Part shown: positions 35,560 through 44,713 of the stretch, piece by piece
How positions within the stretch are numbered: the stretch's first letter is position 1
Layout: each line of letters starts with the position of its first letter
Source: Chitinophagaceae bacterium
Lineage (GTDB): Bacteria > Bacteroidota > Bacteroidia > Chitinophagales > Chitinophagaceae
Reading direction: 5' to 3'
NCBI GenBank assembly: GCA_024508725.1
Contig: JANINS010000003.1
Span: 1,488,001-1,552,000, forward strand
DNA length: 64,000 bases
The notes under the pieces: model-generated
Told to the model about the DNA's origin: nothing
The model's input: only the letters and a program-made list of their open reading frames with translations
Databases searched by the model: none
Made by a program: the position numbers and the translations under genes

Positions 35560-37779
35560 ATGTTTATGAAACCACTACTACTAATTGCAACTATCTTATT
35601 CAGCCTGGCACTTTCGGCACAGGTTAGAATTACCGGAACCGTTAAAGACAATAAAGGCAGAGTGCTGGCCGGAGCAACCATCACTTTAAAAGGAACCTAT
35701 GATGGAACGGTTAGCGACTCTCTTGGAAACTTCTCATTCAGAACTTTTGAAAAAGGCGAAAAAATTCTTTCTGCTGCCATGGTGGGAAACAAAACCGTTG
35801 AGCAAAAGATCAATATTGCTAAAGAAAACATACAGGTTGATTTTGTTTTGAAAGAAGAGATCAACGAATTGAATGCAGTAACCATTACCGCCGGAGCTTT
35901 TGAAGCCGGCGATAAAAAGAAAGCAACGGTATTGTCAACATTGGATGTTTTAACTACAGGCGGCGCCAACGCTGATATTTCTGCTGCAGTAAAAACTTTA
36001 CCAGGTGCTCAGCAGGTTGGTGAGCAGGAAGGTTTGTTTGTTAGAGGTGGTGCTGGATATGAAACCAAACAATTCATTGATGGAACTCTTGTAAATAATC
36101 CTTTCTATTCATCCGTTCCGGATATAGCTTCAAGAGGCAGATTTTCTCCAACGCTTTTTAAAGGAACTGTGTTTAGTACGGGAGGATACTCTGCTTTATA
36201 CGGACAGGCTCTGTCTTCTGCTTTAATATTAGAGTCGATCGATCTGCCTGAACAATCACAGGCGTCTGCATCCATTTCTCCTTTATTTATTGGCGGAGGA
36301 TTTCAGCAATTATCTAAAAAGAAAAATGCATCATGGGGTGTGAATTATGGTTACACCAATTTGAAAGCGTATTTCGAAATAGTGAAACAAACACCTGATT
36401 ACTTCCGTGTTCCTGAACTGCATAGTGGCGATGCAAACTTTCGCATCAAAACAAAAAGAGGTATGATCAAATACTACACAACTTTTGGAACGATCAACAC
36501 CGGTTTAAGAAGACCAGATATCGATACACCGGGTATCAAAGATGCATTTGGAATCGATAACCTGAACTGGTACAACAATCTTAGCTGGAGAGAAAGTTTT
36601 GGCAAAGGCTGGAAGATGAACCTTGGCTTAGGTTACAGTTTAAACAGAGACGATCTGCAACAGCAACTACAAGATCAGCAAAACAACCCTAAATCTTTTA
36701 CTGAACCCTGGTTGGTGAATAAGAATTTTAATATTCACCAACGCCAGGATCTTTCACAGGCCAAACTGGTACTGGAAAAGAAACTTAGCGGCATCAGTGT
36801 ATTAAGGTTTGGCGGAGAGTACCAATACTTCTGGAACAAGAGCACTTACAATGGCTATACATCTTTATTAAAAGACAATTTCAAAGCCCTGTTCTCCGAA
36901 GCTGATCTCTACATCACAAATGATATCGCAGCTAAGATCGGTGTGAGAGCTGAACAATCATCCATCATCGATAAAGCCAACATTGCTCCACGTTTATCGT
37001 TGGCGTATAAAACAGGAAAGTCTGCACAGGTTTCACTGGCCTATGGTGAGTTCTATCAAAAACCGGAAGTGTTGCAGTTGGTACAAACAACGAATCTTGG
37101 TTATACAAGAGCTACACATTATATCGCTAACTACCAGCGAATGACTAAAGATTACACCCTGAGAGCTGAAGTGTTCTACAAGGAGTATAATGATCTTGTA
37201 AAAACAGTTCCAACCTATAATAACAATGGAACAGGTTATGCCCAGGGTTTTGAATTATTCTGGAGAGATAAGAAAACAGTAAAGAATCTTGATTACTGGA
37301 TCAGCTATTCTTACCTCGATACCAAAAGAGATTACCTCAACTATCCTGGTCAGCTCAATCCCAACTTTGCTGCAAAACATACCGTAAGTGTTGTTACAAA
37401 AAGATGGGTAACAAAATGGAAAACCGGTTTCAACTTTACGTATTCGTTTGCAACAGGAAGACCGTATTACAATCTTTCTATGAACGGTGTTTCCGGTAAA
37501 ATGGAAATAGCAGACCAGGGTACTACAAAACAATACCACAATCTTGGCTTCAGTTGCAATTATGTTCCAACACTTGGAAAGAGCACAAAGAACTTCATTG
37601 TTCTCGTAGCAAGTGTAACGAATGTGCTGGGTGCTGATCCGGTGTTTGGTTACAACTACTCTTATAATGGTGCAAGAAAAGAAGCGATTGGTTTACCTGC
37701 AAAAAGATTCTTCTTCATCGGTGCTTTCTTTAGCTGGGGAGTAGATAGAACACAGGATGCGATCAATAATAACTTGTAG
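35560..37779 (+). CDS. TonB-dependent outer-membrane receptor
   Basis: 739 residues: signal peptide (to about 20), carboxypeptidase-regulatory-like domain (22-105, ITGTVKDNKGRVLAGATITL), plug domain (LFVRGGAGYETKQFIDG, about 160-180) and a C-terminal beta barrel rich in aromatic residues. Such receptors import large or scarce substrates using TonB. No SusD partner follows, so it may be a siderophore, vitamin or metal receptor; substrate unknown. Two ATG codons are possible (35560 or 35566). Confidence 0.9.
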   Translation: MFMKPLLLIATILFSLALSAQVRITGTVKDNKGRVLAGATITLKGTYDGTVSDSLGNFSFRTFEKGEKILSAAMVGNKTVEQKINIAKENIQVDFVLKEEINELNAVTITAGAFEAGDKKKATVLSTLDVLTTGGANADISAAVKTLPGAQQVGEQEGLFVRGGAGYETKQFIDGTLVNNPFYSSVPDIASRGRFSPTLFKGTVFSTGGYSALYGQALSSALILESIDLPEQSQASASISPLFIGGGFQQLSKKKNASWGVNYGYTNLKAYFEIVKQTPDYFRVPELHSGDANFRIKTKRGMIKYYTTFGTINTGLRRPDIDTPGIKDAFGIDNLNWYNNLSWRESFGKGWKMNLGLGYSLNRDDLQQQLQDQQNNPKSFTEPWLVNKNFNIHQRQDLSQAKLVLEKKLSGISVLRFGGEYQYFWNKSTYNGYTSLLKDNFKALFSEADLYITNDIAAKIGVRAEQSSIIDKANIAPRLSLAYKTGKSAQVSLAYGEFYQKPEVLQLVQTTNLGYTRATHYIANYQRMTKDYTLRAEVFYKEYNDLVKTVPTYNNNGTGYAQGFELFWRDKKTVKNLDYWISYSYLDTKRDYLNYPGQLNPNFAAKHTVSVVTKRWVTKWKTGFNFTYSFATGRPYYNLSMNGVSGKMEIADQGTTKQYHNLGFSCNYVPTLGKSTKNFIVLVASVTNVLGADPVFGYNYSYNGARKEAIGLPAKRFFFIGAFFSWGVDRTQDAINNNL

Positions 37780-37853
37780 AACCAGGATTAAGAGGATTGG
37801 ATAGGATTGATTAGAAAACTTCAGAAACTACAAGACTGCATCCAATGCTTGTT

Positions 37854-37927
37854 GTACAAGCAACTACTGCAGCCGAAGAGTGCGACGCAACGGAAGTAGA
37901 ATAAAGAACTCAAAGCTGACCAAATAA
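37854..37927 (+). repeat. RA repeat copy 10, split
   Basis: GTACAAG at 37854-37860 is separated by about 18 bases from AGTGCGACGCAACGGAAG, followed by AAAGCTGACCAAATAAA. The right end is intact and stops 12 bases before the next ATG. Confidence 0.6.
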
Positions 37928-37939
37928 AAACCTTTCTAT

Positions 37940-38215
37940 ATGGATAATGAAAAAAGAGACGACCAACTCTGGCAAATGGCAAAACGTAGAGCAGGCTTTA
38001 AATGGAGCCTTGCCAGTTATATATTCGTCAATGCATTTCTCATTGGCATCTGGTACTTCACATCCGGAAATCTCAATCACTTCTGGCCTATCTGGCCAAT
38101 GTTAGGATGGGGTCTTGGACTGGCATTTCAATATTTCGGAGCTTATCATGGTGATAAAGGATTTACTGCCGAACAGGAATATGAAAAACTAAAAAAAGAA
38201 CAATCACAACTATAA
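37940..38215 (+). CDS. 2TM domain protein
   Basis: 91 residues with two membrane helices (SLASYIFVNAFLIGIWYFTS and WPMLGWGLGLAFQYFGAY) and polar ends; the AKRRAGFKWSLASYIFVN pattern is the 2TM domain of Bacteroidota. Function unknown. Starts a co-directional run of small secreted and membrane proteins (next gene ten bases on). Confidence 0.88.
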   Translation: MDNEKRDDQLWQMAKRRAGFKWSLASYIFVNAFLIGIWYFTSGNLNHFWPIWPMLGWGLGLAFQYFGAYHGDKGFTAEQEYEKLKKEQSQL

Positions 38216-38225
38216 AGCATACACA

Positions 38226-38864
38226 ATGAAAAAGATCATCTTCTTATTACTTGCTGCCTGCAGCTTACAACTTGCTGCTTTCTCTCAATCTGAGATGTAC
38301 CAAAAGAAAATGGGCGAAACACTTACACTGCTCGACTCCTCTAAGTCTATGCAAGACATGCAGGAAGTTGCTGCCCAGTTCGAAAGAATTGGCGATGCAG
38401 AAAAAACACAGTGGTTACCTTATTACTATGCTGCATTAACACATGTGAATCTTGGCTGGAGATTACAACCCGAAGAGAAAGACAAGAATCTTGAAAAGGC
38501 AAACACACTTCTTAAAAAAGCAGAGGCGATAGAAAAAAATGCTGAGTTGTATATCGTAGAATACATGATCGCTCTGCAGCAAATGACCGTTGACCCTGCC
38601 AACAGGTATATGAAAGCAAAACCTGTAATGGATGAGGCATTGGCCAATGCTAAAAAAGTTGATGCGAACAACCCACGTATTTATTACATGGAAGCAAACA
38701 ATGTATTCAATACACCTGCAGCATACGGTGGTGGTAAAGACAAAGCAAAACCCATCTTCGAGAAATCGGTGGAATTGTATAAGAGCTTTAAACCTGCATC
38801 AGCTTTGCATCCTAAATGGGGACAAAAAGATGCAGAAGCCATGTTAGCAAAATGTTCATCATAA
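38226..38864 (+). CDS. Secreted TPR-like protein, unknown function
   Basis: 212 residues with a signal peptide ending near AAFSQ. The rest is helical with TPR-like spacing (YYYAALTHVNLGW, NTLLKKAEAIEKNAELYIVEY, YMEANNVFNTPAAYGGGKDKA). Probably periplasmic. No function can be given. Its signal peptide closely resembles that of the LolA-like protein at 44714. Confidence 0.78.
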   Translation: MKKIIFLLLAACSLQLAAFSQSEMYQKKMGETLTLLDSSKSMQDMQEVAAQFERIGDAEKTQWLPYYYAALTHVNLGWRLQPEEKDKNLEKANTLLKKAEAIEKNAELYIVEYMIALQQMTVDPANRYMKAKPVMDEALANAKKVDANNPRIYYMEANNVFNTPAAYGGGKDKAKPIFEKSVELYKSFKPASALHPKWGQKDAEAMLAKCSS

Positions 38865-38883
38865 ACCTGTTCACTTGTACAAA

Positions 38884-38924
38884 GTTCACGAGTTTGCGAT
38901 TTGAAAAACTTGTGAGCCGTGAAC
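38884..38924. repeat. Inverted repeat GTTCACG...CGTGAAC
   Basis: Arms at 38884-38890 and 38918-38924 with additional GTTCACTTGT/ACTTGTGAG words around them. Non-coding spacer of 81 bases. Confidence 0.5.
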
Positions 38925-38945
38925 TTGTAAACTTTTAAACTGATA

Positions 38946-39524
38946 ATGGAAAAAGAATTATTGCCGCAAGAGAGTTTATCGATCATCCAGAACATGATAG
39001 ATAAAACAAAGCATTCCTTAAGTGATGGAAGCCACTATTTCCTGTTATGGGGTTATGCGGTTTTCCTTGGATGTATTATTCAGTATTCGCTTCTGGCAAT
39101 AGGATTCCATGAACATTACTATGCATGGAGCATTATCCTGGTTGCTATTGTAATTCATAACATTTTTATATTTCGTGATTCCAAAAAGCAAAAGGTAGTT
39201 ACGTTTATTGAAGAAGCAAATGGACAACTGTGGATGGGAATAGGTATTGCTTTTGGTGTAATGGCAATCATGTTCCTAAAAGTAGGCTACCAGTATTGCT
39301 TTCCTTTTTACATACTGTTTTATGGCTTAGGCTCTTTTATTTGCGGCAAACTAATAAAGTTTAAACCGCTTGTTATTGGTGGCATCGTTTGTTACACTTT
39401 AGCAGCCATCTCAGTGTTTGCTAATTATCCTACACAAATTCTGATCACTGCTTTCAGCATTCTCATCAGTTATATTATTCCCGGTCATTTATTAAGAGCT
39501 AAATACAAAACTTTAAACCGCTGA
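38946..39524 (+). CDS. Multi-helix membrane protein, paralogue 1
   Basis: 192 residues, about five membrane helices after a 35-residue soluble N-terminus containing the PQESLSIIQNMIDKTK motif. The end reads SYIIPGHLLRAKYKTLN. The next gene shares both end motifs, so the two are tandem paralogues. No recognised enzymatic residues. Probably part of the operon ending in the winged-helix regulator. Confidence 0.8.
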   Translation: MEKELLPQESLSIIQNMIDKTKHSLSDGSHYFLLWGYAVFLGCIIQYSLLAIGFHEHYYAWSIILVAIVIHNIFIFRDSKKQKVVTFIEEANGQLWMGIGIAFGVMAIMFLKVGYQYCFPFYILFYGLGSFICGKLIKFKPLVIGGIVCYTLAAISVFANYPTQILITAFSILISYIIPGHLLRAKYKTLNR

Positions 39525-39527
39525 TCC

Positions 39528-40160
39528 ATGAGTGAAGAGAAAGAACTTTCGCAGCAAGAGAGTTTATCAATCATACAAATGATGATCAACTCTGCCAAAG
39601 ACCAGCAGAAAGATGATGGTAAAGGCTGGATCATCTGGGGATGGTTATTGTTTGCAGCATCCGTATCAACGGTGTTGAATCTTCATTTCAAATGGTTCAA
39701 TACTTTTTTCTTCTGGAATTTATTCGGACTGACCGCAATCGTTTTGCTTGTGGTGGGGTTTATAAGAAAGATCTATCAGAGAAAACAACGTGGCGTAAAA
39801 ACATATACCAGCGAATTGTTCAGGCGACTCAATTCTGGTTTCTTCGTAAGCCTGTGGTTCATCATCCTGTTCATTAACGTAGCGTCAAGGCAGGTAACGG
39901 AATGGCATGTTATTACCAATGCCGGTTTTGCATTGCTCGTTAACCTTTATGCTTTCTGGATACTGGTGTACGGAGCAGCAATGAGTTTTAAACCATCCAT
40001 CATCGGTGCTTATATATCGTGGGGTATCGGATTCGGAATGTTGTTTGTTCATCAGTTCGAATACATCATGATACTGCATGGTATTGCAGTGCTCATCGGT
40101 TATATCATTCCCGGCCATATTGCGAATAACGAGTTCAATAAATTGCGTAGAAAAGGATAA
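39528..40160 (+). CDS. Multi-helix membrane protein, paralogue 2
   Basis: 210 residues with the same plan: SQQESLSIIQMMINSAKDQ at the N-terminus, about five helices and GYIIPGHIANNEFNKLRR at the end. It starts three bases after paralogue 1. Function unknown; the conserved end motifs suggest a shared partner or a heteromeric complex, which is inference. Confidence 0.8.
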   Translation: MSEEKELSQQESLSIIQMMINSAKDQQKDDGKGWIIWGWLLFAASVSTVLNLHFKWFNTFFFWNLFGLTAIVLLVVGFIRKIYQRKQRGVKTYTSELFRRLNSGFFVSLWFIILFINVASRQVTEWHVITNAGFALLVNLYAFWILVYGAAMSFKPSIIGAYISWGIGFGMLFVHQFEYIMILHGIAVLIGYIIPGHIANNEFNKLRRKG

Positions 40161-40171
40161 GTGTAGAAAGA

Positions 40172-40465
40172 ATGTTCAAAGATCTTGACCCGATATTACA
40201 TTCACAGTTGCGGCTTGCAGTAATGAGTTTGCTCATTGGTGTAAAGGAGGCTGAGTTCACCTTTATCAAAGAAAACACAAACTCCACTGCCGGCAATCTT
40301 TCTGTACAGGTACAGAAGCTGAAAGAAGCCGGTTACATTGAAGTGAACAAACAGTTCAAAGACAATTATCCCCTCACCACCTGTAAGATCACATCCAAAG
40401 GAGTACAGGCTTTCGAAGATTATGTAAAAGCCTTACAGCAGTATTTAGACGTAGGGAAGAAATAA
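40172..40465 (+). CDS. Winged-helix regulator (HTH_34-like)
   Basis: 97 residues: LHSQLRLAVMSLLIGVKEAEFTFIKENTNSTAGNLSVQVQKL is a MarR/ArsR-like recognition region, followed by a wing (KQFKDNYPLTTCKITSKG). PF13601-type. It lies 11 bases after paralogue 2 and likely controls the membrane-protein operon it ends. Confidence 0.88.
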   Translation: MFKDLDPILHSQLRLAVMSLLIGVKEAEFTFIKENTNSTAGNLSVQVQKLKEAGYIEVNKQFKDNYPLTTCKITSKGVQAFEDYVKALQQYLDVGKK

Positions 40466-40513
40466 GACGCTAATAGCTCTGGCCTTCAGTCCGGAGAAAA
40501 AATAAGAGATATT

Positions 40514-40565
40514 ATTTTACCAGCTTCAGTTTTCATAGCATCGTCTGTTGTGTCACTCACTTGTA
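40514..40565 (-). repeat. RA repeat copy 11
   Basis: Minus-strand CTACAAGTGAGTGACACAAC, AGACGATGCTATGAAAACTG, AAGCTGGTAAAATAA. Second subtype. Closely matches copy 4 in its middle part. Confidence 0.7.
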
Positions 40566-40652
40566 GGGTTTGAACTTTATTGAGCAGAAGCATACCTGAG
40601 CATGCGAATATCAATAGCCTTAATGTATGAGTTTACAAATAGTTTAGAGTCT

Positions 40653-41633
40653 TTAAAAAAGTGCTGCAATCAAATCATCTGTTCCAATGTTCCGAAAATG
40701 TTTTTCAATAGGCAGTTGAGATAGTGCTTTTCGTAATTCAGTTTCTTCGTGTTGCGTATTGCTCAATGCTTCTTCAACTTCCGTAATGCCTTTCTCAGAA
40801 AAGAAGTCGCCAAAAATCTTTGCTTGTTTAATAATGCCATCTTTCACTTCAAGATTCATTTCGAGTAAGCCACCTTTGGTTCGGATGGCTTTTTTAAAAT
40901 TGTATTGTGGTGATTTGCCAAAGTTCCATTCGTGTGTAGCATATTTTTCATCACGCAGCTGCTGAATTTTCTTTTTATCTTCTTCTGTAAACTTATACAA
41001 TCGTGCACCCGGATAAGTTGCCAAAACATGATCCATCAGCTTTTGTGTAAACTCTTCCAGCTTCACCGGTTGTTTCAAATGTTCTGAAATGTTTGTTACC
41101 CGTTTTGGAACTGATTTAATGGCTTTATCGGTATACTTTACAGGGTTAATGCGTAGTGCTTCACTTACATCACGTATCTCAGATGCAAACAGTAAGCATC
41201 CGTGATGCAGTATTTTATGTTTGTGAATATGAGCAGCATTGCCGGCGATCTTTTTGCCATCAATTGTTAGATCATTCTTTCCTTCAAAACGTGCATCTGC
41301 ACCAAGCGATTGTATCACTTCCACAATAGGCCGTGTAAACTTTTCAAAATCTGAAAGATTGGCATCCTTGCCTTGCTGTGTAAATGAAAAATTAAGGTTC
41401 CCCAGGTCATGATAAACAGCACCACCACCGGAAATACGCCTTACCACAGCAATCTGGTTTGCTTTTACATAATCGTAATTGATTTCTGCAAGTGTGTTTT
41501 GATATTGCCCCACAATAATGGCTTTATCGTTACGCCACAGCATAAAACAATCTTCATCCATGTACTTTAAGATATATTCATCTGTTGCTACATTGAAGTA
41601 AGGATCTGTAGATTCATGATAAATGCAAAGCAT
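40653..41633 (-). CDS. lplA: Lipoate-protein ligase
   Basis: 326 residues. RRISGGGAVYHDLGNLNFSF (near residue 65) and DGKKIAGNAAHIHKHKILHHG form the lipoate-adenylate site; the C-terminal accessory domain (TKGGLLEMNLEVKDGIIKQ) is present. It attaches free lipoate to E2 and GcvH proteins with ATP. Monocistronic and flanked by RA copies on both sides. Confidence 0.92.
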   Translation of the reverse strand: MLCIYHESTDPYFNVATDEYILKYMDEDCFMLWRNDKAIIVGQYQNTLAEINYDYVKANQIAVVRRISGGGAVYHDLGNLNFSFTQQGKDANLSDFEKFTRPIVEVIQSLGADARFEGKNDLTIDGKKIAGNAAHIHKHKILHHGCLLFASEIRDVSEALRINPVKYTDKAIKSVPKRVTNISEHLKQPVKLEEFTQKLMDHVLATYPGARLYKFTEEDKKKIQQLRDEKYATHEWNFGKSPQYNFKKAIRTKGGLLEMNLEVKDGIIKQAKIFGDFFSEKGITEVEEALSNTQHEETELRKALSQLPIEKHFRNIGTDDLIAALF

Positions 41634-41700
41634 ACAACTTCCTGTTTAATATATGATCTTCAAAATTATGTTAGCAGGACAAGTTTATAAAGATTTACTT

Positions 41701-41735
41701 TCTAATTGATCTTTCGTTGTGTCACTCACTTGTAC
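41701..41735 (-). repeat. RA repeat copy 12
   Basis: Minus-strand GTACAAGTGAGTGACACAAC then GAAAGATCAATTAGA. Second subtype, lacking the CAGCT end. Lies between divergent lplA and the M23 gene. Confidence 0.65.
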
Positions 41736-41767
41736 GTTCGGAACTTTGATGAACGTAACTTTAACTC

Positions 41768-42358
41768 ATGCGAATTTTTCTTTCTTGTTGCATTGTTTTC
41801 TTATTTGGTTGTCGTCCCACTCAGACTGACCGCTACATCTCTGATCTGAAAGGTGGAAGAATAGAACCTGATACCAGCTTTGTTTATGTTTTGCCTTACA
41901 GACAGGGAAAAAGTCACCTGTTGATCCAGGCTTATCATAGTAAGATGTCGCACAAAGGTGAATATGCACTTGATTTTAAAATGAAAACAGGTTCAGAAAT
42001 ATGTGCAGCAAGAGAAGGTGTGGTAGTCGCTGCAAGAGAAGATTCAGATAAAGGTGGACTGAAAGACGAGTATTTAACTGAAGGCAATCATATCATCATA
42101 CAACACAAAGATGGCAGCCAGGGAATGTACTGGCATTTGATGCATGATGGAGTTGTTGTAAACATCGGCGACACCGTTAAAGCCAGACAATTGATCGGCT
42201 ATAGTGGTAATACCGGTTACTCTGCTTTCCCGCATTTACACTTTGAAGTAAATGCAAACACAAAGAATGGCTTTACACAGGTGCCAACAAGATTCAGTAC
42301 AAAGAATGGTGTGATATATTTGAGACCGGGGAAGTATTATAAAGCCGTTAGTAATTGA
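41768..42358 (+). CDS. M23 peptidase lipoprotein
   Basis: 196 residues with lipobox LFGC (Cys15). The LytM/M23 domain has the Zn-binding HxxxxxxxD region SHKGEYALDF and the HLHFEV motif. The region between is GNTGYSAFPHLHF. Peptidoglycan endopeptidase or scaffold in the periplasm or at the outer membrane. A TAACTTTA -7-like box ends about four bases before the start. Ends directly against the convergent TfoX gene. Confidence 0.88.
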   Translation: MRIFLSCCIVFLFGCRPTQTDRYISDLKGGRIEPDTSFVYVLPYRQGKSHLLIQAYHSKMSHKGEYALDFKMKTGSEICAAREGVVVAAREDSDKGGLKDEYLTEGNHIIIQHKDGSQGMYWHLMHDGVVVNIGDTVKARQLIGYSGNTGYSAFPHLHFEVNANTKNGFTQVPTRFSTKNGVIYLRPGKYYKAVSN

Positions 42359-42691
42359 TCATTTCTTATTTTTCTTTTTCGATGCCTTTGCGATCTTATT
42401 GTAATCTAATGCAAGATCAACCCAGTATTTCAGGTTCTTTTTTGATTGGAGTACATCCATCTCTACAAACACATAGCCTTTCATTACCTTGCCGGTAAAA
42501 TCCATTGGATAGCAGCCGTCTTTCTCGAGCACTGATTCGTAAATGGCAGGGTCAAGCCTGATCATCAGCCGCTCTGACTCTACACCGATACACATCTTAT
42601 CATTCACCATAAAACACAAGCCACCAAACATGCGTTTCTCTTCAATATTGTCGTGTGTTTCCGCAATAAGTTCACGAACACGGTCGGCCAT
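42359..42691 (-). CDS. TfoX N-terminal domain protein
   Basis: 110 residues. VRELIAETHDNIEEKRMFGGLCFMVNDKMCIGV and the YVFVEMDVL end are typical of TfoX-N proteins. In E. coli TfoX (Sxy) regulates competence, but single-domain TfoX-N proteins are of unknown role. A Lys-rich tail (ASKKKNKK) is seen. It is convergent with the M23 gene with no gap. Confidence 0.85.
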   Translation of the reverse strand: MADRVRELIAETHDNIEEKRMFGGLCFMVNDKMCIGVESERLMIRLDPAIYESVLEKDGCYPMDFTGKVMKGYVFVEMDVLQSKKNLKYWVDLALDYNKIAKASKKKNKK

Positions 42692-42832
42692 TTTTCATTG
42701 AAAGACATGTGATTTTTGTAGTAAGATACAACTTTGTAAAAAGGTTACTTTAAGATAGGCGCAACTAAAGTTTAATCGATATTCTTCGGTCGCCTACCAT
42801 AAAGTATTACTTCCCTCAAACATTTCACCGCC

Positions 42833-42840
42833 TACCTTTG
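42833..42840 (+). promoter_or_regulatory. -7 box of the ABC-2 operon
   Basis: TACCTTTG 17 bases before the ATG at 42858. Confidence 0.5.
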
Positions 42841-42857
42841 TTTCATTAGCAGGTAAC

Positions 42858-43793
42858 ATGCATGATATAATCAGGGTAACAGGTCTTACGAAACGGTTTA
42901 ACGAGCTTACTGCGGTCAATGATCTTTCTTTTTCTGTAAAAGAAGGTGATGTGTATGGTTTTCTCGGGCAAAATGGAGCCGGTAAAAGCACAACGATACG
43001 AATGTTGCTTACACTAATCGCTCCTACTAGTGGAGAAATCGAATTATTTGGTAAGAAACTCTCTGGCAATAAAAATGAAATCCTTTCACAGATCGGTGCA
43101 GTGATCGAGAAACCCGATGTATATAAATACCTTTCTGCTTATGAGAATCTGAAACTGTTTGCAAAACTCAGCGACAAAAAGATCAGTCATCAGCAATTAA
43201 TGGATCAATTGGAAATGGTGGGTCTTGCTCATCGTGCAAAAGATAAAGTGAGGACTTTCTCACAGGGAATGAAACAACGTTTGGGAATTGCGATCGCTTT
43301 GGTGCATAAACCCAAACTTATCATATTGGATGAGCCTACAAATGGATTAGATCCACAAGGTATCGCTGATATCAGGAACCTGATCCTGCATCTTAGTCGG
43401 GAAAGAAATAAAACGATACTGGTTTCATCTCACCTGTTGAGTGAGATCGAACAGGTGGCAACACGCATGATCATTATTGATAAGGGACGAAAATTAGTAG
43501 AAGGTTCTGTTGCAGAATTATTCGACCCTGCACAAACATTGATTGAGCTGGATACATTCAATAATGTTGAAGCAAAGCAGAAGATCAGCAACAGTAATTG
43601 GGCAGCATCATTACAATCTTCAAGAAACGAGCTGGTGGTGATGAAGCTGGATAAAAAGGATATACCACAGCTGCATCGTTTCTTGATCGATAATAATATT
43701 GATGTATTGAGCCTGCAGCCAAGACATTCACTGGAAGACTATTTTTTACAGGTAACATCGGGAAATCAGCATGTGGAAGCTTTTACAAATTGA
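42858..43793 (+). CDS. ABC transporter ATPase
   Basis: 311 residues. Walker A GQNGAGKST, signature FSQGMKQRLGIA, Walker B LIILDEPTNGLDPQG and H-loop SSHLLSE. The C-terminal domain resembles those of bacitracin or gliding-type ABC-2 ATPases. It overlaps the permease gene by 23 bases, so the two are translationally coupled. Confidence 0.93.
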   Translation: MHDIIRVTGLTKRFNELTAVNDLSFSVKEGDVYGFLGQNGAGKSTTIRMLLTLIAPTSGEIELFGKKLSGNKNEILSQIGAVIEKPDVYKYLSAYENLKLFAKLSDKKISHQQLMDQLEMVGLAHRAKDKVRTFSQGMKQRLGIAIALVHKPKLIILDEPTNGLDPQGIADIRNLILHLSRERNKTILVSSHLLSEIEQVATRMIIIDKGRKLVEGSVAELFDPAQTLIELDTFNNVEAKQKISNSNWAASLQSSRNELVVMKLDKKDIPQLHRFLIDNNIDVLSLQPRHSLEDYFLQVTSGNQHVEAFTN

Positions 43794-44646
43794 GTTATTT
43801 AAAATATACCGGAGGCCAAGAACATATATTGCTTTTGGTGCCATCACTGCTATGATCGGTATTATTCAACTGGGATTGAAAGTGGATGGTAAAGAGTACA
43901 TGGAGTTTGTGATGGCAGACCTCAGCAGTAGTTTTCAATTCGAAGGCAATTTGTTGAATGGTTACTTCGTTTGTTTCGTGTTGCTGAATCTTTTATTGGT
44001 GCATGTTCCATTGCTTATATCGCTGATCGCTGCTGATATGATCTCCGGCGAAGCGAATATGGGAACATTGCGATTACTATTAACGAAGCCCATCAGCAGA
44101 ACAGAATTCATTCTTGCGAAATTCTTCGCTGCTGCGATCTATACATTAACATTACTGATCTGGCTGGCTGTACTTGCACTATTCGTAAGCATGGCAGTGT
44201 TTGGAACAGACGATATGTTTGTTATGAAGAATTATTATGCCGTGCAGATATCGGCTGATGATGTATTCTGGCGTTATGTAGGTGCTTTTGGATTTGCTGC
44301 TTTGGCAATGACCACCGTTGCTGCCCTGGGTTTCTTTTTATCACTCTTTGCGGAAAATTCTATCGGACCGATCGTTGCAACGATCAGTGTGATCATCGTT
44401 ACTACCGTTTTGAGTACGATGAGCGTGCCTATATTCAATGCAATCAAACCTTATCTCTTCACCACACATATGGTAACCTGGAAAGAGTTCTTTGATGAGA
44501 AAGTGGATGCAGAGAATAATGTGATCAAAGGCACAATCGAAAATCCGGACCGAATCATTACTTCTGTAATCGTGTTATCGATTCATATCGTGGTATTTGT
44601 AGGAGCCAGCATCTGGATCTTCAAAAAGAAGGATGTTCTGAGTTAG
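43771..44646 (+). CDS. ABC-2 type permease
   Basis: 291 residues with six predicted membrane helices and the ISGEANMGTLRLLLTKPISRTEF motif of ABC-2 exporters. Pairs with the ATPase upstream. The substrate is unknown; such pairs can export peptides, lipids or take part in stress resistance. A large periplasmic-looking loop lies near KEFFDEKVDAENNV. Confidence 0.9.
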   Translation: MWKLLQIELFKIYRRPRTYIAFGAITAMIGIIQLGLKVDGKEYMEFVMADLSSSFQFEGNLLNGYFVCFVLLNLLLVHVPLLISLIAADMISGEANMGTLRLLLTKPISRTEFILAKFFAAAIYTLTLLIWLAVLALFVSMAVFGTDDMFVMKNYYAVQISADDVFWRYVGAFGFAALAMTTVAALGFFLSLFAENSIGPIVATISVIIVTTVLSTMSVPIFNAIKPYLFTTHMVTWKEFFDEKVDAENNVIKGTIENPDRIITSVIVLSIHIVVFVGASIWIFKKKDVLS

Positions 44647-44713
44647 TGAAGTGTGAATTTGCAAATGGCAGCGGTTTACATGAATTAAATTGCGTCACTT
44701 TCAACTATTTAAG

